Assembly: GCA_025618425.1 (NCBI GenBank)
Contig: CM046850.1
Coordinates: 29,302,347-29,366,346, forward strand
Reading direction: 5' to 3'
Length of the DNA stretch: 64,000 bases
Origin: Heliocidaris tuberculata
Lineage: Eukaryota; Echinodermata; Echinoidea; Camarodonta; Echinometridae
Numbering within the stretch: position 1 is the stretch's first letter; the number at the start of each line of letters is the position of its first letter. The notes below the pieces were generated by a model. It saw only the letters and a list, made by a program, of their open reading frames with translations. It searched no databases and had not been told where the DNA came from. Shown here one piece after another: positions 1-11,347 of this stretch. The position numbers and the translations under genes are program-made.

Positions 1-709
1 CCTGTTACGACTTTATACTTAATGTCAAAAACTTGACCCTTACATGACCAGATAGGAAATTTTACAATCTTTCTGATGGTATGAATTTTTTCAAGGTTTG
101 AATATCAGATCACAGTGTAAAATTGCGAAAAAGTGACAAAATTTGTGTAAAACATAAATTTCAGTTTCCCATAGGAAACGCATGGGGAAATGGCAATCTG
201 AATACACACAAATGTAAGGGTTTGCAATTTATCTCTTATCTTAATTTTCTAGTGAGCCTAAAAACTTGCCCCTAGTGTCAAAAGAATGACCAGGATTTTC
301 TCTTTCCATAGTATACATTCCAAATATGAGATAAAAATTAATTCAGATCACATTGTAATAACAGGATGAATTTGCCCCCAAAATTGTGCCATTTTCCCCC
401 CTGAATCAGCACGTTTTTAAGCTGACACTTTTCAGTGTGACTTCGGACACCCTACTAAGATTGATTGATAATAAACGGAAAGCAAAAGTTTAGACTACAA
501 ATGGGTACGACGTCAACTAGATCTAGAATTTTTTTGAGAAAGAATTGGAGAAATATTGCAATCTCAAATTTCACTGTCTGATCGCAATGAGCTAAAAATG
601 AAAGAAGTGTCACAAAAGTGAATCAATAGACAATACTAAATACCGGTAATTAATAATTCAAAAACAACATCACTTGATGTTCTCTGTAGGTTTCCATGGT
701 GAGTGAGTA
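1..709. other. No gene seen
   Basis: AT-rich sequence with short open frames only. No domain, splice pattern or repeat structure was recognised before the inverted repeat that starts at 710. Confidence 0.6.
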
Positions 710-785
710 TTCACAATTGAAGGTTTTCGGTAACACCATGTGGGAGCCTCTGTGAAAAGGCTGTTGATATATTCTTTCGTGAAAA
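710..785 (+). repeat. 76-bp inverted repeat, left copy
   Basis: This 76-bp segment is the exact reverse complement of 1748-1823; I compared the two base by base and saw no mismatch. The pair brackets the Penelope-like fragment. A diverged relative lies at about 26894-27000, so the segment belongs to a dispersed repeat. Penelope-like elements often carry terminal repeats in direct or inverted orientation, which may explain the arrangement. Confidence 0.85.
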
Positions 786-1099
786 AATAACCCACTTATG
801 GGGCGTTTAGAGGAATTTAGGAGAAGTGAAAGGAAAGGAAAGAGATGGAAATGGAATGAAATTAAATTAAACACTTACACAAGGCTATTTTTGGTTTTTG
901 TTTTCGGTGTTTGTACACCAAAAATGAAGTGAAATGGAAAGAGGAAAGAAGAAAAAGGAAGAAAGAGTGATCGAGATCAGGAAAGTTCCGAGTAGGTCAC
1001 AGAAGTTTGGAGAGAGTAGTTCTGAAAAGAACTGTTTGTATTCCTCTGTAGAGTAGTTCTGAAAGAGAGTTTCTGAACTATGGTATTCTTTCGGTAAAG

Positions 1100-1161
1100 G
1101 AGTATATCTGTCTCGACGCGTTTCGAACAGTGTGCTCTGTTCATCGTCAGGAGATTAACTC
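1100..1161 (-). ncRNA. Candidate type I hammerhead ribozyme of a Penelope-like element
   Basis: On the minus strand the core CTGACGA (1150-1144) is followed by one unpaired T. Next comes a six-base stem GAACAG/CTGTTC (1142-1137 with 1130-1125) closed by a six-base loop, then GAAA (1124-1121). A palindromic ACGCGT then runs into the GTC cleavage triplet (1117-1115). Stem I can form from TCTC (1154-1151) with GAGA (1114-1111) and, beyond an internal loop, GAG (1161-1159) with CTC (1102-1100). Hammerheads with a minimal palindromic stem III are known in the terminal repeats of Penelope-like elements, and this one lies downstream of a GIY-YIG frame on the same strand. The extra T at the base of stem II is the one irregularity. 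Confidence 0.7.
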
Positions 1162-1440
1162 GAGGAAAACTGCAGTGCGGCGAGTATTTATGCAGTTATG
1201 CGGACCGGGGTACCGTTACTGTGCGAGCCCGTGTTCGCCATTCCGGGCCTCTGATTGGTCCGTTAACGGAAGTGGGCGTGGCTTGCGGTTGCGTGGTCTA
1301 AATGTGTGTCTGTGTCGGAAGTTTGCCGCGCAAATGTCTGAGTCTATTGTTAGTCGTTTCCTGTCGGGTTCGTTAATCTGTTTAGAGATTATCGATTGGC
1401 GTGAAGTAGTGTGTTGTGTTTGGGGGGGGGGTAATGTAGT

Positions 1441-1749
1441 TTAATGTTGTGATGTACGTCTGTTTAGGAGAGGTCGCCAAATGTCGTTGATGACTAGTCC
1501 GCTGTCCTGTGGTACTGTGTTGTGTTGTTGTATTTCGATGGCTTCTCGAACTCGTCTGGTGTGCCAGATGGAGGTGATGAGTTTCGTATTGGGCCAGTCG
1601 ATAGGGTGATTGAGTTGCTGGGCATGTTTGACAATTGCCGACTTATCCCAATCGCTGTGTTTAAAGCTGGTCTGATGTTCCTTAAGTCTGGTTTTGAGGC
1701 TGCGTCCTGTCTCTCCGATGTACACCTTGCCACATTGGCATTGTATCTT
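1441..1749 (-). pseudogene. Penelope-like retroelement fragment: GIY-YIG endonuclease domain
   Basis: Read on the minus strand, this frame encodes a C-x-C-G-K segment followed at once by the VYIGETGRSL motif, then R-L-K-E-H. Further on come a S-A-I-V-K-H element and a H-P-I-D-W element, and a R-R-V-R-E-A-I-E-I tail. This order is the signature of the C-terminal GIY-YIG endonuclease of Penelope-like retroelements, which nicks target DNA to prime reverse transcription. The reverse transcriptase that should precede it is missing: upstream of about 1749 the frame runs into the inverted repeat and cannot be followed. The copy is therefore 5'-truncated. It ends at a stop codon at 1441-1443. A candidate hammerhead ribozyme on the same strand lies about 280 bases downstream, as expected for this class. 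Domain identity is strong; the subfamily is not assigned. Confidence 0.85.
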
Positions 1750-1823
1750 TTCACGAAAGAATATATCAACAGCCTTTTCACAGAGGCTCCCACATGGTGT
1801 TACCGAAAACCTTCAATTGTGAA
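1748..1823 (-). repeat. 76-bp inverted repeat, right copy
   Basis: Exact reverse complement of 710-785. It abuts the upstream end of the GIY-YIG frame, so the Penelope-like fragment is framed by identical inverted segments about 960 bp apart. Confidence 0.85.
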
Positions 1824-2423
1824 CATCACTTGAGTTGAAATTCAACTTGAAATTTAGCTTATTCATGTTATTCATTAGGCCTACTCAATGTTCTATCCAC
1901 ATCACATGCCATATCTTGATTGTTGCATCAAAATTTAAAGCCTCAAATATGCATTGACAGTTTAGTGAATATAAGCTAACTTCCTAAAGAAAGAGCTTTA
2001 AATTTCCAGGGTAGGGAGCTGCAGCTGTAGACTATAGTGGCACAGATGCAGATGCAGACTACACACAATCCTGTTCAACTGCCACACACAAAACACCGCA
2101 GGCAGCCACAAGCAAGAGAATGCATGTCCAAAATACGAACAAAGTAGGATGTTTACATCAATATTGCATCAGTTTCGATAAAGGATATTACACCCAATGC
2201 ATAACTTATTATGGCAGATATGATACAGAAATAAAAGGATGGTTGATCTTACCTTTAATGGGCGATTTGAGGGAATAATGTCGATAGATCTGTTATTGTT
2301 TGGTTTTTGGACGTCGGCTCAGTTAGCATCCATGTTTCCGTATACACCGAGAAGGTTAACACACTTTTCAGTCATATTTATTTGCCGCCCTCTGTGTATT
2401 TGAAAGGACAATGTTTATTACTC
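1824..2423. other. No gene seen
   Basis: Ordinary AT-rich sequence between the Penelope-like remnant and the polypurine tract. No feature was recognised. Confidence 0.5.
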
Positions 2424-2940
2424 ATATTCAGCAGCAGAAGAAGAAGTGAGAAGAAGAAGAAGAAGAAGAAGAAGAAGAAGAAGAAGAAGAAGAAGAAGAA
2501 GAAGAAGAAGAAGAAGAAGAAGAAGAAGAAGAAGAAGAAGAAGAAGAAGAAGAAGAAGAAGAAGAAGAAGAAGAAGAAGAAGAAGAAGAAGAAGAAGAAG
2601 AAGAAGAAGAAGAAGAAGAAGAAGAAGAAGAAGAAGAAGAAGAAGAAGAAGAAGAAGAAGAAGAAGAAGAAGAAGAAGAAGAGGAAGAGGAAGAGGAAGA
2701 GGAAGAGGAAGAGGAAGAGGAAGAGGAAGAGGAAGAGGAAGAGGAAGAGGAAGAGGAAGAGGAAGAGGAAAGAGGAGAAGAAGAAGAAGAAGAAGAAGAA
2801 GGAGAAGGAGAAGAGGAAGAGGAAGAGGAAGAGGAAGAGGAAGAGGAAGAAGAAGAAGAAGAAGAAGAAGAAGAAGAAGAAGGAGGAGGAGGAGGAGGAG
2901 GAGGAGGAGACTGCGGAGGAGGAGGAGGAGGAGGAGAAAA
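2424..2940 (+). repeat. Compound polypurine satellite (GAA)n/(GAGGAA)n/(GGA)n
   Basis: About 500 bases of almost pure purine on the plus strand. It begins as (GAA)n to about 2680, becomes GAGGAA hexamers to about 2770, then returns to GAA and hexamer blocks and ends in GGA repeats with one CTGC interruption near 2910. Open frames here encode only Lys, Arg, Glu or Leu/Phe runs and are not genes. Mirror-symmetric polypurine of this length can form intramolecular triplexes. Confidence 0.95.
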
Positions 2941-3424
2941 AGGAGCAAAGACGACAAGAACACCTAATTTTATTGAAAACCAAGTAGTAAAAGAGAAGAA
3001 CTCGAATAAGTTGGACTCGAAGAATATTAAGGATGGAGATGGAAGGAAGTTGCTGAGAAGGGGTAGAGGTAGAAGAAATAGAAGATATAATAATATAATT
3101 TATATAGGTTAGTATAAGTTCGGGTAACAGAATCTGAACGCAAATCAGCAGCTATATAGCTACACAATTATGAAAATTATTTGGCATGCAGAGGAGAACC
3201 ATATATTCATTTGCAATGTGGGAAGGTAACCGAACAACTTCAGGAAATTGTAAGTTTTTCCTGAACATACCAGAAAAATAACATGGTCGCTTTTCTGCTG
3301 CGTATGAATATTTCTTTTTGATAGAAAAAACGTACTTGAGCTACAACCTTACGCAGGCCTATCGAAATATAGTGCAAGGGTTTGCAGTTTTAGTTGTAGT
3401 TTTCTGGAAATTATTACTTGTGGC

Positions 3425-3696
3425 CAGGGGCGGCGCCAGGGTATTTTGATAGGAGGGGCAAGACGACCTAAAGATGACGTCATATTTTTTCTCCATTAAA
3501 TAACAGGGGTAATATAGAGTTATATGTTTAAGACCTCTCTTTTTAATACTCCTCTTTCTTCTTTCTTCCCTTTTCTTCCCTTTTCTTCCTCCTTTTCTTC
3601 TTTTTTCTTCTTTTTTTTCTTCTTTTTTCACTACTTGAAAAATCATAGGGGGGGGGGGGCGGTCGCCCCCTCTGCCCCCCTGTAGTGCCGCCCCTG
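3425..3696. mobile_element. hAT-type non-autonomous element
   Basis: A 272-bp element starts CAGGGGCGGCGCC and ends with the inverted form GTGCCGCCCCTG. It is flanked by an 8-bp duplication, CTTGTGGC at 3417-3424 and CTTGTGGT at 3697-3704, with one mismatch. Eight-base duplications and CAG...CTG ends fit hAT transposons. No transposase is encoded. The interior holds a pyrimidine-rich stretch, a G run and a TGACGTCA palindrome at 3475-3482. Confidence 0.75.
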
Positions 3697-4739
3697 CTTG
3701 TGGTAGGTCTACTCATCTTTCAACGTATTATAATTTTCAAAATTTATTTTGAAAATTAGTCCAAAGGTGACGAGGAACAAGATTTTATGGATGATGAGAA
3801 TGATAAGGAATTCCCATCCAGTACGACTCTTCAATCATGCCACATTTTAAAAACTGTCTTTGTGGAGGAAGAAAATGATGCAGAACTTTACAAAACAGAA
3901 TAGAAATCTAGATCAAGGGCTCATAGGTTCATGAAAATTATTACTTACCAGTGTGTGAGTCTATTCATATTTAAAGGCATTACTTAACTGTTGAAAACAC
4001 TTCAGAAATCAACCAAAAAGACAAGACCTTCTTATGGGTGGCGAAAATGGCATGGAATCCCTTTAACTTTACTCCTATATAGCATCATGGTATATAATTT
4101 AGTTTTATTTTGTCGTGTCTTTTTATGCACTCTCCTTTTTGATCCAGGACAATGATTTTCAATCTCTCAAATTTCTTATAGTCTATCGGTAAATGTTTCC
4201 TTTTCGCATTGTAGTTTAATAAAAATTAAATGTTATATCTATATAGTAGATTAAATTACTGAATGATTCATGGTATTTAGAATAAATAATGAGTAGACAA
4301 AATCATAACTGAATGACATTAGACAAAATGAACTATTATGGTATTCAAACCGGTTTTAGACTAAGTCGGATTAGAGCAGAGGTGCATTGGTTCCAGACCA
4401 AAATGACTATAAACCATTCCATCCATGCATGTACTCCCCAAAGCTTTCATTATGTTTTATTTTTTTCCTATATTTCAACATGTCTCCCTGTTTTTCTTTC
4501 CAATTTATCATATCCTCAATTTATTTTGCAAAAACATCCTTTTATCCGTTTCCAAACTTCCTCTTGTCTCGCACCACCGAGTATTGACCCATTATTCTCT
4601 CTGTTTATTTATTGGTCACTAGCATTATGTTATCCTCATTTTTTCCTCTTTTGTTTTTTAAATCGCTCTTCTATCTTCATGAAATATTCATAGGGCGGTG
4701 GGCATCATAACAAAATTCACATTTTTTAAGGCGTATCAA
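3697..4739. other. No gene seen
   Basis: AT-rich sequence. The open frames near 4313-4693 are composed of low-complexity T-rich codons and show no domain. Confidence 0.5.
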
Positions 4740-4805
4740 GAAATAAAGTGATGGCTCATTGGCAGAGCAGAGGTTGCGTAACCGGGAGGTCATGGGTTCG
4801 AAGCA
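4740..4805 (+). mobile_element. tRNA-like SINE head
   Basis: The segment contains a polymerase III A-box-like TGGCTCATTGGCAGAGC and a B-box-like GGTTCGAAGC about 35 bases apart, and it runs directly into (CAA)n and (ATA)n repeats at 4808-4860. The spacing and boxes fit a tRNA-derived SINE or tRNA relic. A cloverleaf cannot be completed, so it is not called as a tRNA gene. Confidence 0.6.
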
Positions 4806-4810
4806 AGTCG

Positions 4811-4842
<32 letters not shown>

Positions 4843-4861
4843 AATAATAATAATAATAATA

Positions 4862-4985
4862 TGTCTTGTTTACCCAGGGTAGCCTCATCAATACTGATCT
4901 CCCCGGGGGCCCTGCAATCATAATCATTACCAAGGCTTTAACCGAGCGACCATGATAAGGCGCTATTGCTATTGCTATTACCATT
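4862..4985 (-). mobile_element. Retroelement 3' tail (LINE/SINE type)
   Basis: On the minus strand the sequence ends ACCCTGGGTAAACAAGACAT followed by a TAT-type microsatellite. The same ending, with one or two changes, recurs on the minus strand at 28005-28060, followed by an AATAAA-rich tail. Shared ends plus A/T microsatellites are typical of 3' ends of non-LTR elements and the SINEs that borrow them. Confidence 0.55.
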
Positions 4986-6110
4986 TGGTAAGACATTAAT
5001 CTTCCATTACCAAGTCCATTGGATAGGACTTAAGGCGTAAGTCTCCTTGTTGCTTGATATCAATAAGCATTATTGTTCCGGGATGTACACTTTGTCATGC
5101 CAGTACAGTATTTCAGTATTTCAAAATTACCTCCTATTATGCTGAAAAAGAGTAAATTATTACGTAATTAAGCCCCTAAATGCCTCTAAGTGAGAAAAAA
5201 AAACCCCCAACATAAATTGCTTTTTAGATTCGGGTCTATTGTTGCAATCTTAGGATCATAACAAGTATTAGGTCGTCATTAAAAATGATAACAATCTTGC
5301 CACAATATTACCCGGATGTGGAAACGGTTGGCAATGGTGAACTATTTTCCTATCGTCTGAAACAGCCGGGAGATTACAGATGCTTGTCATAACACTTCAG
5401 ATAGCATGGAGAGTCAAAATGAATATGTGGATTGTGGAGTATCCAGAAATTCATAAATAGGGGGGGGGGGGGGGGTTGTAGAATCCTTACAGACAGGGAC
5501 AAGAATTGAATGACATACACGGCAACTAGTATTTTAAGGGGAAGGGCGGCTTCATCCTATACTGAATACGCCATTGTGCACTCATGACGACGAAGGTTAC
5601 ACAATTACGTCTGTTTGAGAGCCAGAAGGGCGTTAACTCTGTGTTAAAATATAGATAGTTCCAGAGACATGATAGCAAAGACTTTCGAGAAATGTCAATA
5701 TCCCATAGAAAAATCATGTTCGGATAACTAATATGTCATTGTAATGTTCACACCTTTCAATAGGTGAACGACAAGGCTATACTAGTAGCCTGAGGTTGCT
5801 TTTCCGAAAGTCTAGCGATTGTGTTCTAATCGTATGATTAGCTGGAACTGTTATAAAGTTAATCATTTGAAGGGCATGAACGAGGGGGAATCATTCTACC
5901 TATACAGACTCAGTAAAACAGTTGCATTGAGAGCAGGGAATAGGCACACCTATAGCAGATTTGTTCCCAGAGTACATGTCATATCAAGTTTTAAAATCCG
6001 AATGAGAGCCATTGTCAGACATAAATTACAATTGAAAGGTGTGAAGTTCCGGTTTGGCTTATTTTGTTGTTATGTTCTCCCCAATCATGTTTAAAATGGC
6101 ATGTAGCCAG
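4986..6110. other. No gene seen; one long G run
   Basis: No gene recognised. An uninterrupted G run lies at about 5460-5476. Short frames at 5819-6094 show no domain. Confidence 0.5.
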
Positions 6111-6220
6111 TGGCGTAGATGCAGTGCTGGGGGATACGTCTACAGGTTGGACACGTGCCCCTGGTCACATGCCCCTTCAGCCGAAAGGGGAATAGAGAAA
6201 GAAATAGAGAGAAAGAGAGG

Positions 6221-6277
<57 letters not shown>

Positions 6278-6320
6278 GAAAGGGAGGGTGGGGAGGGGGG
6301 GGGGGGTGAGAAACGGAGAG
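6111..6320. repeat. hAT-like terminus, (GA)n and G-run cluster
   Basis: A CCAGTGGCGTAGATGCAG motif at about 6109-6126 resembles the hAT-type ends seen elsewhere in the window. It is followed by (GA)n at about 6215-6267 and interrupted G runs to about 6306. No second terminus or duplication was found. Confidence 0.5.
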
Positions 6321-6555
6321 AGGACAGGCAACGTGTAAAGATGGTGATACGACCTCTCCCATATCTTCAACATTACCCGGTTGCCTTGTTCTCTCGCAAT
6401 GTCATCCACCTAATATTTCCGGTTCTCGCCAGCATGAGGAAAATAAGCATTATCATCTTTTTAAATCGTCCATCGCCCACACTTTCCCACTAAAACGCAT
6501 TATAAACCTTTAACGGACATAACATTATGAACTGAAAACATTATAATGAGGAGCT

Positions 6556-7075
6556 ATGGATTCAGTTTGCCAAATTAGTCTGGTTCACTATGTAAGAAAA
6601 TGGGCTTTCGTTCAAAATTTTTGGATATTAGTAAAACTATACATTTTTATAATCGTTAGAACATGGGAAATTCAAAAATTGATGTTGGCATTTGCACAAA
6701 TCGCCGGCATAGCGGCCATTTTGGATTTTCAAAATGGCCGCTATATAAGATATTTTTTTAACAGAGCCTCGTCTTACCATGTATGTATCATAATATTAAA
6801 GGGCATTAAATTTTCTACAACATGATACCACATTTAATGGGTTTGGTGATGATTTGCGATACAATTCTTGGCCAAGAATGTGATTGTTTACACAATTTTT
6901 TACAAATATGAATTTCTTCAAAATACGTATTTCTCATTATTTCAAAAGTTATTTTCACTAATTAGTTCAAACTTTTCAGAAAACTGCCCATATGTACGGT
7001 TAATATCATATAAAAATCACAAGTCCATTGCTTATAAAACAAAACAGTTATAGCGCTCTAAAGTTGAAACTTTGA
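6556..7075 (-). repeat. Dispersed repeat A, inverted copy
   Basis: About 520 bases that read, reverse-complemented, as a diverged copy of 10375-10905. Shared landmarks are a palindromic GGCCATTTTGGATTTTC core near 6713, the phrase TTAAAGGGCATTAAATTT near 6797, and a CCATTGCTTATAAAAC segment near 7024. Open frames here have no conserved protein and are treated as non-coding. Confidence 0.7.
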
Positions 7076-9060
7076 TATTAGCTAAAGTAGAGAATCGATA
7101 ACAAAAGTGGTAACATTGGGAGACGTGAAATGGATTATTTCGGTAGTACATGCTATTGTCATGCAGATGAATATTTTAATAGGAAGTGTGATGTCAGATG
7201 ATTCAGTACGATCATATTTTAGTGATATACAATTGTTTATTAGTTCCCGTTGCTATAATACAAATGTGCCTAATAACCGATGATATGTGTTGAGAAATAA
7301 AAAGGCTAACTGTCCAATAATGTATATGAGGAAACTTGGTTTTAAGTGATAATCACGATTCACACTCCAACACACGTATATACTAGATTATAGGGTACAT
7401 AACTTGCACCCCTACATGCCCATGCCTTCCCCTCTCCCTTTCTGTTTTTAAAACGAGACAAATTGGTACAAAGTAATATTCATAAAGTACTTTGGATAAT
7501 GGTAAAAAAAATCAATGAGCCTTGACAAATCATTAAAATCTCATGGTTACTGGAAAAATATCTGCCAATGCCTTACCCTTCTCCCCCCACCCCCTTTCCC
7601 TCTAAAATTTAACTTAAAACAATACCTACAAGTATTATTGGTACAAGGGAGCAATTTAGGCTATCAGTGAAATAACATAGGACCTGTATTCACGTGATAG
7701 ACAAGATTTACACTCTAAAACATGTAGATACATGGTGGTGGGGTTCAAAACTTGCGCCCGCACCCCCCCCCCCCCCTCAGTTGTACAGGGAGGACATATT
7801 GATACCAAACAGTTTTTACCATCAATCCAAGTCTGGTTGACCCCCAAAATTGGGTCCGCTGTAACATTTCCAAGCACTTTCAATATTAAAACAAGCATAG
7901 TCTTACGAGGTGGGGAGGGGTGGGGGCTAGGGGCTGAAAGTAAAGTTTACATTCGGGCAAGAGGCGTCAGCCCCCCCCCCCCCCATGGCTCAGTTGTAGA
8001 TAAAGTTCATCGGTTGGTCTCAATCAGAGCATTTCACGCCGCTCTTAATTTTGACTTTCTTCATTTCAGCATTGTAAAAATCTTTTGCCACGAAAGATCC
8101 TTCTAAACTTAGGTGACGTTTTGAGTAAAAAGTGATTTAACACAGTATTTCTTGCTACCACTGTTTATCTTATTTTTTAAAAATTGTCTTACTTTAAGCT
8201 TTACTATTTACCTTAAATAGAAGAACTGAAAGCAAAAAAAAAATGTGACCTTTCGAGATTTTTTCTGTTTTTGTACAAAGTGGTTAAAAAGCAATTTTTC
8301 TTATTCTATTTGTATATCTTTATTTCTCCTTATTTATGTTATTAAGCTTTTACTATTTACCTTAAAAAGCAGAACTGAAAGTAAATTAAAAGAAAAACAA
8401 TATGACATGTAGGAAATGAGCATTTTAAAGGTTGTGAGCTGTCTGTGCTGTAATGGCGTGATCCTACATGTATACAATTGTAATAGATTAGCCTAACTGG
8501 AGTGCCCTAAAACGTCTTTGGGCCAAGTAAAGTATGTAATGAATATTTGTTGTACTGTAAAATACAATTATTTAGTTTGCACATGCTGGTCGACATATTA
8601 GAACAGGAAGTCTGTCTCTAGTTTGATACATTATAATTGAGTAGTAGGTTACAATAATACAGCTAAAGAACTGCACTTGGTATTTAATTCAAGGGGTAGT
8701 TATCCGGGGGAGGGGGGGGGGGGGGGGACTGACCAGTGATGATAGTCGATGGGAAAGTTCGTAGACTGAAAAACAAAAGTCGTTAAAAGTGACTTTATTC
8801 ATTTGCATTCAATTGTTTTTCAACCATATATCTTGCTTTATGGGTCTGTTATTAGAGGGTCTTTTTTCTGAATCAATATTCAGATAGAAAAGGGATAATA
8901 AAAGAAGAAGAAATTACAAATGATCTACAAAGAAATAAAATCAAATTGCAGTTTTTCATTCAGATTGTACAAAAATATAAATTCTTGCCTGAAGAGAAGA
9001 AAATTAGAAACCAAAATATAGCATGACTGTATAATTTTTCTAAATTTGGTGTCAAAATAT
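7076..9060. other. No gene seen; minor internal repeats
   Basis: No gene recognised. The segment TTTACTATTTACCTTAAA with its flank occurs twice (about 8200 and 8348). Long C or G runs lie near 7766, 7972 and 8706. Confidence 0.5.
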
Positions 9061-9215
9061 GTGCAAGACTTCAAGGACAAAAGCCAGAACGTGGCACAGT
9101 TTCAGTTTAGAGACGAAATGAAATTTGTCTGAGGGCTCCTGTGCAAGACTTCAAGGACAAAAGCCAGAACGTGGTTTCAGTTTAGAGACGCAATGAAATT
9201 TGTCTGAGGGCTCCT
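9061..9215 (+). repeat. Tandem duplication, 80-bp unit
   Basis: Two head-to-tail copies, 9061-9140 and 9141-9215, both beginning GTGCAAGACTTCAAGGAC and ending GAGGGCTCCT. The second copy lacks five bases (CACAG-type) and has one further change. Confidence 0.9.
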
Positions 9216-9339
9216 AGCGCCCCAAATGCTTAAAGTGAAGGAAGAATCAAGATTATAAGTTTGTAATACCAAACATTTCCCTTATCAAGGAAACATAAGC
9301 ATCATATTTCATGTAGTTTTTATGTTGACCATATAGAGA

Positions 9340-10240
9340 AAGGGCAAAATATGCATTTTATGTCGGTCATTTTGAAAACCCAAGATGGAAGTCACATGAA
9401 GCGTTGAGATGGGAACTCTAATGACGTCACCAATGTTTTTCCTGACCCTGGAAACATAGTATTAGAATATTCCAATATATTTCTAGGCTGCCTTGAAGCA
9501 GAGATAGGGCAATATAATATTTCATGGCGGCCAATTTGAAAATCCAAAATGGCCGCCATATGCGATGAAGCGTTGGGAGTAGAAGTTTAGTAATGTCACA
9601 GATTCTTTTCTCGACCCAAGAAATGTAGGATTAGCATATTTCATTCAGTTTCTACGTTGAAAATAAGCCGACGTAGGGGGAAAAAGGTATTTGTGGCGGC
9701 CACTTTGAAAATTCAAAATGGCCACCATGTCCAATGAAGCGTTGAGATTGGAAGTTTAATTATGTCACTAATCGTTTTCCTGACCCAGGAAACAAAGTAC
9801 TAGCATATTCTGTTAAGTTGCTATTGGTTGACTTGAATATATAATTATATGTGCCATTTTTAAAATACAAAATGGCCGCCGTGTGCGATGACGCATTAAG
9901 ATTAGAAGTCTAAATATGTCACCAATTGTTTTATCGACCAAGAAAAGGATTAGAATATTTTTGCTAAGTTCCTAGGTTGACCAGAGGCAGAGATGAGGCA
10001 ACTTATATATTACACGTATGCCATTTTGAAAATCCAAAATGGCCTCCATATGTGAGGAAGCGGTAGAAGAAGATGTCTAGATGTCACAATTTGTTTTCTA
10101 CACCCGTAAATAGTAGGACTGGCCCATTTCATTACATTTATACCTTTAAAAGAAGCTGAGATAAGGCAAATTATGTATTTTATGGCGGCCATTTTGAAAA
10201 TCCAAAATGGCCATCAAGCCGGTGTTTGTGCAAATGCCAA
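9340..10240 (+). repeat. 165-bp tandem satellite centred on a palindrome
   Basis: About six units, each containing a palindrome of GCCATTTTGAAAATCC followed by AAAATGGCC. Palindrome cores start at about 9366, 9530, 9699, 9853, 10020 and 10188, so spacing is 153-170 bases. Between cores the units share a tract of the form GATGAAGCGTTGAGAT...GTCACCAATTGTTTTC...GACC. Units have diverged from one another. A further core sits in the adjacent repeat A at 10741. Confidence 0.85.
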
Positions 10241-10374
10241 TATCATTATTTTGCTTATCCATGCTCTAACGATTCCGAAAATGTATAGTTTTGCTAATCT
10301 CCAAAAACTTTGAACAAAAATATATAGTGAACCTGACTAGAAGGCAGCCCTTGGCTTTATTTCTCTGTTTTAGA

Positions 10375-10905
10375 AAATATCAAAGTGTGAACTTTAGAGT
10401 ACTGTAACTTTTTTATTAGATAAGCAATGAACTTGTAATTTTTTATATGATATTGACCCTATATATGGTTGATTTTCTGTAAAGTTGGAAGTCATTAGTG
10501 AAATGGACTTTTGAAATATGGAGAAATATGTATTTTGAAGCAATTCATATTTTTGAAAAAAAATGATAAAAATCACATTTTCAGCCCCAAATTGTTGTAC
10601 AAATCATCACGAAACCCATTGAATATAGTGTCATGTTGTAGAGAATTTAATGCCCTTTAATATGCTACCACAAAAATGACAGAATGAGGTTCTGTTACAA
10701 AAATATCTTCAAAAGTGTTCAATACTAGTTACATATGGCGGCCATTTTGAAAATCCAAAATGGCTGCTCGGTCAGGGTTTTGTGCAAATGCCAAAATCAA
10801 TTTTCGGATTCCCCTTGTTCTACCGATTCCAAAAATGTATAGTTTTGCTAATCTCCAAAAATTTTGAACAAAAATACATAGTGAACCTGACTAAATGGAA
10901 AACAT
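10375..10905 (+). repeat. Dispersed repeat A, direct copy
   Basis: Diverged inverted counterpart of 6556-7075. Its last part (about 10770-10900) is also repeated at about 10215-10340: both contain AAAATGTATAGTTTTGCTAA and end TAGTGAACCTGACT. The satellite array is therefore joined to pieces of this element. Confidence 0.7.
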
Positions 10906-11347
10906 TGGTACGGCAAGGTGGGACAAATAGTTATAGTTTATGAATAAAATAGAACATTATAAAAGGAAAAATACGATTAATGATAAAAAGGTGGAATTGC
11001 GGGCTGTTTTTACATAATTATGTATGATAAAGAACCTTGAAACTGAATTAATGTTTTCCCTTAGAGAAAGAATGGCATAGTCTGATGAGAACTCAAGCCA
11101 CAACTAGACACATGACTCTTTAATAGGGTAGTTTGCAGAATCTCTATTTATATATATTTCCAGCAATTCAAGTTTCTATATAAGAGTTTTATTTAGCTAT
11201 TACCCCATGAAAAGGGATAACAATAATGAAAATTCTACACTGCATTAAAGATTGAGCACCTGAAATGATCCATAAAATAAGGGCTTTCAAGAATTTCAAA
11301 ATTTTGCGTCATACGTGAAGGCCTAATGGCGGATCCGGGGAAGGCGG

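Noticed and set aside
1130..1444. Plus-strand gene overlapping the Penelope-like region
   Set aside because: It runs antisense to the hammerhead candidate and the element 3' end, with no domain and a G-run end.
2307..2987. Overlapping long open frames rich in Lys, Arg, Glu, Phe or Leu
   Set aside because: They are translations of the GAA/GAGGAA polypurine tract in every frame and have no unique sequence.
6556..7053. Two short proteins in repeat A
   Set aside because: The reading frames are not preserved in the homologous copy at 10375-10905.
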